Position numbers and translations under genes: made by a program
Source: Paenibacillus sp. BSR1-1
Lineage (GTDB): Bacteria > Bacillota > Bacilli > Bacillales > Cytobacillaceae
Assembly (NCBI RefSeq): GCF_030403775.1
Contig: NZ_JAQMWQ010000009.1
Span: 1 to 64,000, forward strand
Direction of reading: 5' to 3'
Length of the DNA stretch: 64,000 nucleotides
Part shown: in pieces, positions 61,888 to 64,000 of the stretch
Layout: the number at the start of each line of letters is the position of its first letter
How positions within the stretch are numbered: the stretch's first letter is position 1
The notes under the pieces: model-generated
What the model saw: only the letters and a program-made list of their open reading frames with translations
Database searches by the model: none
What the model was told of the DNA's origin: nothing

Positions 61888-61952
61888 CCAAAAAAGAATA
61901 TTAATCGTGCATTACTTTAAAAGTAATATAAAACTTTTTCTTCATATATAAG
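61888..61952. repeat. 60-bp direct repeat, copy 2
   Basis: Second copy of the 58378-58441 element, upstream of the GH43 gene and abutting the GH35 stop. Differences are confined to a few bases. Both copies sit just upstream of a glycosidase start, so they may carry a shared leader or regulatory site. Confidence 0.85.
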
Positions 61953-61954
61953 GT

Positions 61955-64000
61955 TCATTCTTTGCTTCCAGCTTCGACTGTAACCAACAGTTTTTTTTCT
62001 GACTGAACAAATGGGCTGTAGGAATGAATCACAACATGATCCGGCACTAAACCTTCTTCATCAAAAATAACAATTTCATTTTGCCCTTTCAGTAAGGATG
62101 CTGGAATCTTATAATCCTCCTGTGGCCCAATGTTCCAGTACCGTCCTAAACATTGGCCATTTACCCAAAAACACCCTTTACTCATATGATCAAACCGAAT
62201 CTTTACAATGGTGCCGTTTTCTTGGTCCCAGGTAAAACGACTTTTATACCAGCGTGGAGCAATCGTTTGTTGATTCCGTTGATTAGCGGCCGCCCATTCT
62301 TTTTCTTCTTGAAGCTGGGCAAATGATTTTGTTTTCCAGTTGCTAATTTGCTCCTCTTCATTAAATAAATAAAGATCAAACCGGCGAATACTAGAAAGAT
62401 GCTGAGCATCTAAATCGATGATGTTCTCCCCCTGCTTTAAGGCATCGCTGATATCGGCAATCCCATAGACAGCACTGCCTCTTGACCAAGCATTTTGACT
62501 CTCCATCAACATCTTTACCGATCTTCCATTTACCTGAACACGCGAAACACCCTCACCAACAAGAATCGCCCGGTCATAGCCCTGATTCATGAATGATCTT
62601 AAAAACCCAATTCGCCCTTCAATTTTTGGTATTTGCGATAAAGAATGCGAAACTCCACACCCTTCTACCTGCCACCCTCCCCGTAATGATAAATACTTCC
62701 CATTTAGAGCAGGCGCTTCACTCATCCCTTTTGGTTCACCGATGGCTTGAGAATAATTGAATCTTCCCATATTCTGGACAAGGCATGTTAATGTATTTTT
62801 CCCTTTCTTAACTGGAACCTCAATGGCTGCAGCCCCTATCTTGCTAAGCTTGCCGACGTATTGATCATTACAGAAGACCATGACGGGATCCTCGATTCTC
62901 GTAAAAACAATCGTCGTATCCTTTGTTTCCTCAGCATAAAATTCACTTTCATAACCTAAATACCCGCTAAACTGTCCGAAGCTGCTAAAATCAAGCGGTT
63001 TGTCAGCCTCTTTCACGTTTCCGCTTAAAAAACAAAGCTTTTCATCTGCCGCTTTCCAACGTAATGGATGATTCGCCGAGCTCTTTTCCAATTGAGGAAC
63101 CGCCTTTTCTAAAGATTTTCTTGAAACCACTTCAATCGAATAGCTGGTACCATCTTCAAAGGAAAGCTGAACAGTTTGCGGCTGGTTTCCATGGAATAAA
63201 TGAAACGTAACCATGCCCTCTTCACCGATTTCAAATCGATTTGGCATTGGACAATGAATTTCAGCCTTTCTATTAAGCTGTAATAGTAAGGTTGAACGTT
63301 GACCCTCCTCATGATAAACTATCGTCTTCTGGGACTCGAAACCTGTCGTTTGGCCAGTGAGCGCTTTAATAGTAAAACTATTTCCTACGTTCACATGACG
63401 GACAATTGGTAAAACCGCATTGGCCTCAATGGTAAACGGAACCATTTCATTATCAAGTAAAACCTGTGATTGAACTCTTTCCTGTCTATTATTCTCGATA
63501 AATATCACTTCACCATGGGGACTGACAACCCTCTGAGACTTTAGATCACTAGAAAGCTTTAATTCCATACCCGTTTGTTCCGCATTTGTGAATACCGGTT
63601 CGAGCCACTTAGTAAATGAATGAAACCTTTTTAATACCTCATACTTTCTTGTTGGCTGCAAGTATTCGTCAATGGCAACATCATAATCATACGATGTCGT
63701 GGAAAAAGTCTGTTCTCCACCTGTCCTGCCGCCCCAATGGTCAAAATTGGTGCCGCCGATATACATGTAATAATTGATTGCAGAAAATCCATTACTTAAT
63801 AACTGGTAACACTCACGTTCAAGCTGCTCCGGTGTTTTTTGATCCGCTTTATTTCCGCCCCATTGTTCAAACCAGCCAATCCAAAACTCCATAACCCCTT
63901 TCGGCTGATCGGCAAACCGCTCATCTAAGATCTTAGCGGCGTGTTTGGCATGCGACCAAAAATTGTAGAACTCGACAGCGCCATCAACGGCTCCGTAGCA
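61955..64000 (-). CDS. GH35 beta-galactosidase, N-terminus beyond the window
   Basis: Partial: the frame is open to base 64000 and reads CYGAVDGAVEFYNFWSHAKH before EFWIGWFEQWGG, the nucleophile region of GH35 (the Glu of EFW). The Met at 63892 directly precedes this motif and cannot be the true start. YYMYIGGTNFDHWGGRTGGE and TSYDYDVAIDEY follow, then beta-sandwich domains with a jelly-roll end (GCFWVNGQCLGRYWNIGPQE). The acid/base motif lies outside the window. The family removes terminal beta-galactose. The signal peptide status is not visible. Confidence 0.92.
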   Translation of the reverse strand, partial: CYGAVDGAVEFYNFWSHAKHAAKILDERFADQPKGVMEFWIGWFEQWGGNKADQKTPEQLERECYQLLSNGFSAINYYMYIGGTNFDHWGGRTGGEQTFSTTSYDYDVAIDEYLQPTRKYEVLKRFHSFTKWLEPVFTNAEQTGMELKLSSDLKSQRVVSPHGEVIFIENNRQERVQSQVLLDNEMVPFTIEANAVLPIVRHVNVGNSFTIKALTGQTTGFESQKTIVYHEEGQRSTLLLQLNRKAEIHCPMPNRFEIGEEGMVTFHLFHGNQPQTVQLSFEDGTSYSIEVVSRKSLEKAVPQLEKSSANHPLRWKAADEKLCFLSGNVKEADKPLDFSSFGQFSGYLGYESEFYAEETKDTTIVFTRIEDPVMVFCNDQYVGKLSKIGAAAIEVPVKKGKNTLTCLVQNMGRFNYSQAIGEPKGMSEAPALNGKYLSLRGGWQVEGCGVSHSLSQIPKIEGRIGFLRSFMNQGYDRAILVGEGVSRVQVNGRSVKMLMESQNAWSRGSAVYGIADISDALKQGENIIDLDAQHLSSIRRFDLYLFNEEEQISNWKTKSFAQLQEEKEWAAANQRNQQTIAPRWYKSRFTWDQENGTIVKIRFDHMSKGCFWVNGQCLGRYWNIGPQEDYKIPASLLKGQNEIVIFDEEGLVPDHVVIHSYSPFVQSEKKLLVTVEAGSKE

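Noticed and set aside
63890..63892. ATG as start of the GH35 enzyme
   Set aside because: It directly precedes the catalytic EFW motif and the frame continues upstream with GH35-like sequence to the window edge.
1..64000. tRNA, rRNA, T-box or other riboswitch
   Set aside because: No cloverleaf, rRNA segment or recognisable aptamer core was noticed on reading either strand; a covariance-model scan would be decisive.

Overview
The window looks like a chromosomal segment of a low-GC, spore-forming Bacillaceae species (Neobacillus/Bacillus-like). Grounds: Firmicute-style ribosome binding sites, frequent TTG/GTG starts, a yfkAB-type radical SAM gene, RecQ with an extra C-terminal helix-turn-helix region, a Spo0E-like sporulation phosphatase, CcpA-type cre sites and sigma-54 promoters with a CBS-PAS-AAA activator. 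The genus is inference. No tRNA, rRNA, CRISPR array or intact transposase was seen.

Region 1 (1-15.8 kb) is ordinary chromosome: a DUF2306/TetR pair, an Est30-like carboxylesterase, an RbsABC-type sugar importer, an MFS exporter, a panE-like reductase, yfkAB, an ABC-2 exporter pair and recQ. The spacers hold two families of short-period tandem repeats, 21 bp and 52 bp. Each family recurs at a second distant spacer.

Region 2 (15.8-26.8 kb) is an acyl-CoA catabolic cluster: racemase/CoA-transferase, two acyl-CoA ligases, thiolase, acyl-CoA dehydrogenase and a short-chain dehydrogenase. A sigma-54-dependent activator lies in the middle. Two good -24/-12 promoters, each with a closely related upstream palindrome at nearly the same distance, suggest one small regulon. 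A divergent D-2-hydroxyacid dehydrogenase follows, then a small membrane-protein gene broken at an A10 tract.

Region 3 (27-31.2 kb) has rtcB and a TPR-dynamin GTPase.

Region 4 (31.5-47.1 kb) is a complete N-acetylgalactosamine catabolic locus. It contains a mannose-family PTS (EIIB, C, D, A), GntR and LacI regulators, a ROK kinase, AgaS, a NagA-type deacetylase, LacC and LacD. Next to it is a 1477-residue secreted GH31 enzyme (probable alpha-N-acetylgalactosaminidase) carrying both a dockerin-like and a cohesin-like domain. The GH31 enzyme would release GalNAc outside the cell. The PTS would import and phosphorylate it, and the enzymes would deacetylate, deaminate, phosphorylate and split it to triose phosphates.

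Region 5 (47.1-56.3 kb) is decaying DNA. Remnants of sugar-binding lipoproteins, a DUF624 protein, an amino-acid permease, an M20 hydrolase and Ig-like surface proteins lie between intact LysR, Lrp, MFS, GATase and Spo0E-like genes.

Region 6 (56.3-64 kb) is a second glycosidase set: an intracellular GH110-type alpha-1,3-galactosidase, a GH43 exo-galactanase-like multidomain protein with an in-frame stop at its signal-peptidase site, and a GH35 beta-galactosidase running off the right edge. Together with region 4 this suggests a specialist for Gal/GalNAc-containing glycans such as mucin O-glycans, blood-group-like antigens or arabinogalactan, with past and continuing gene loss.
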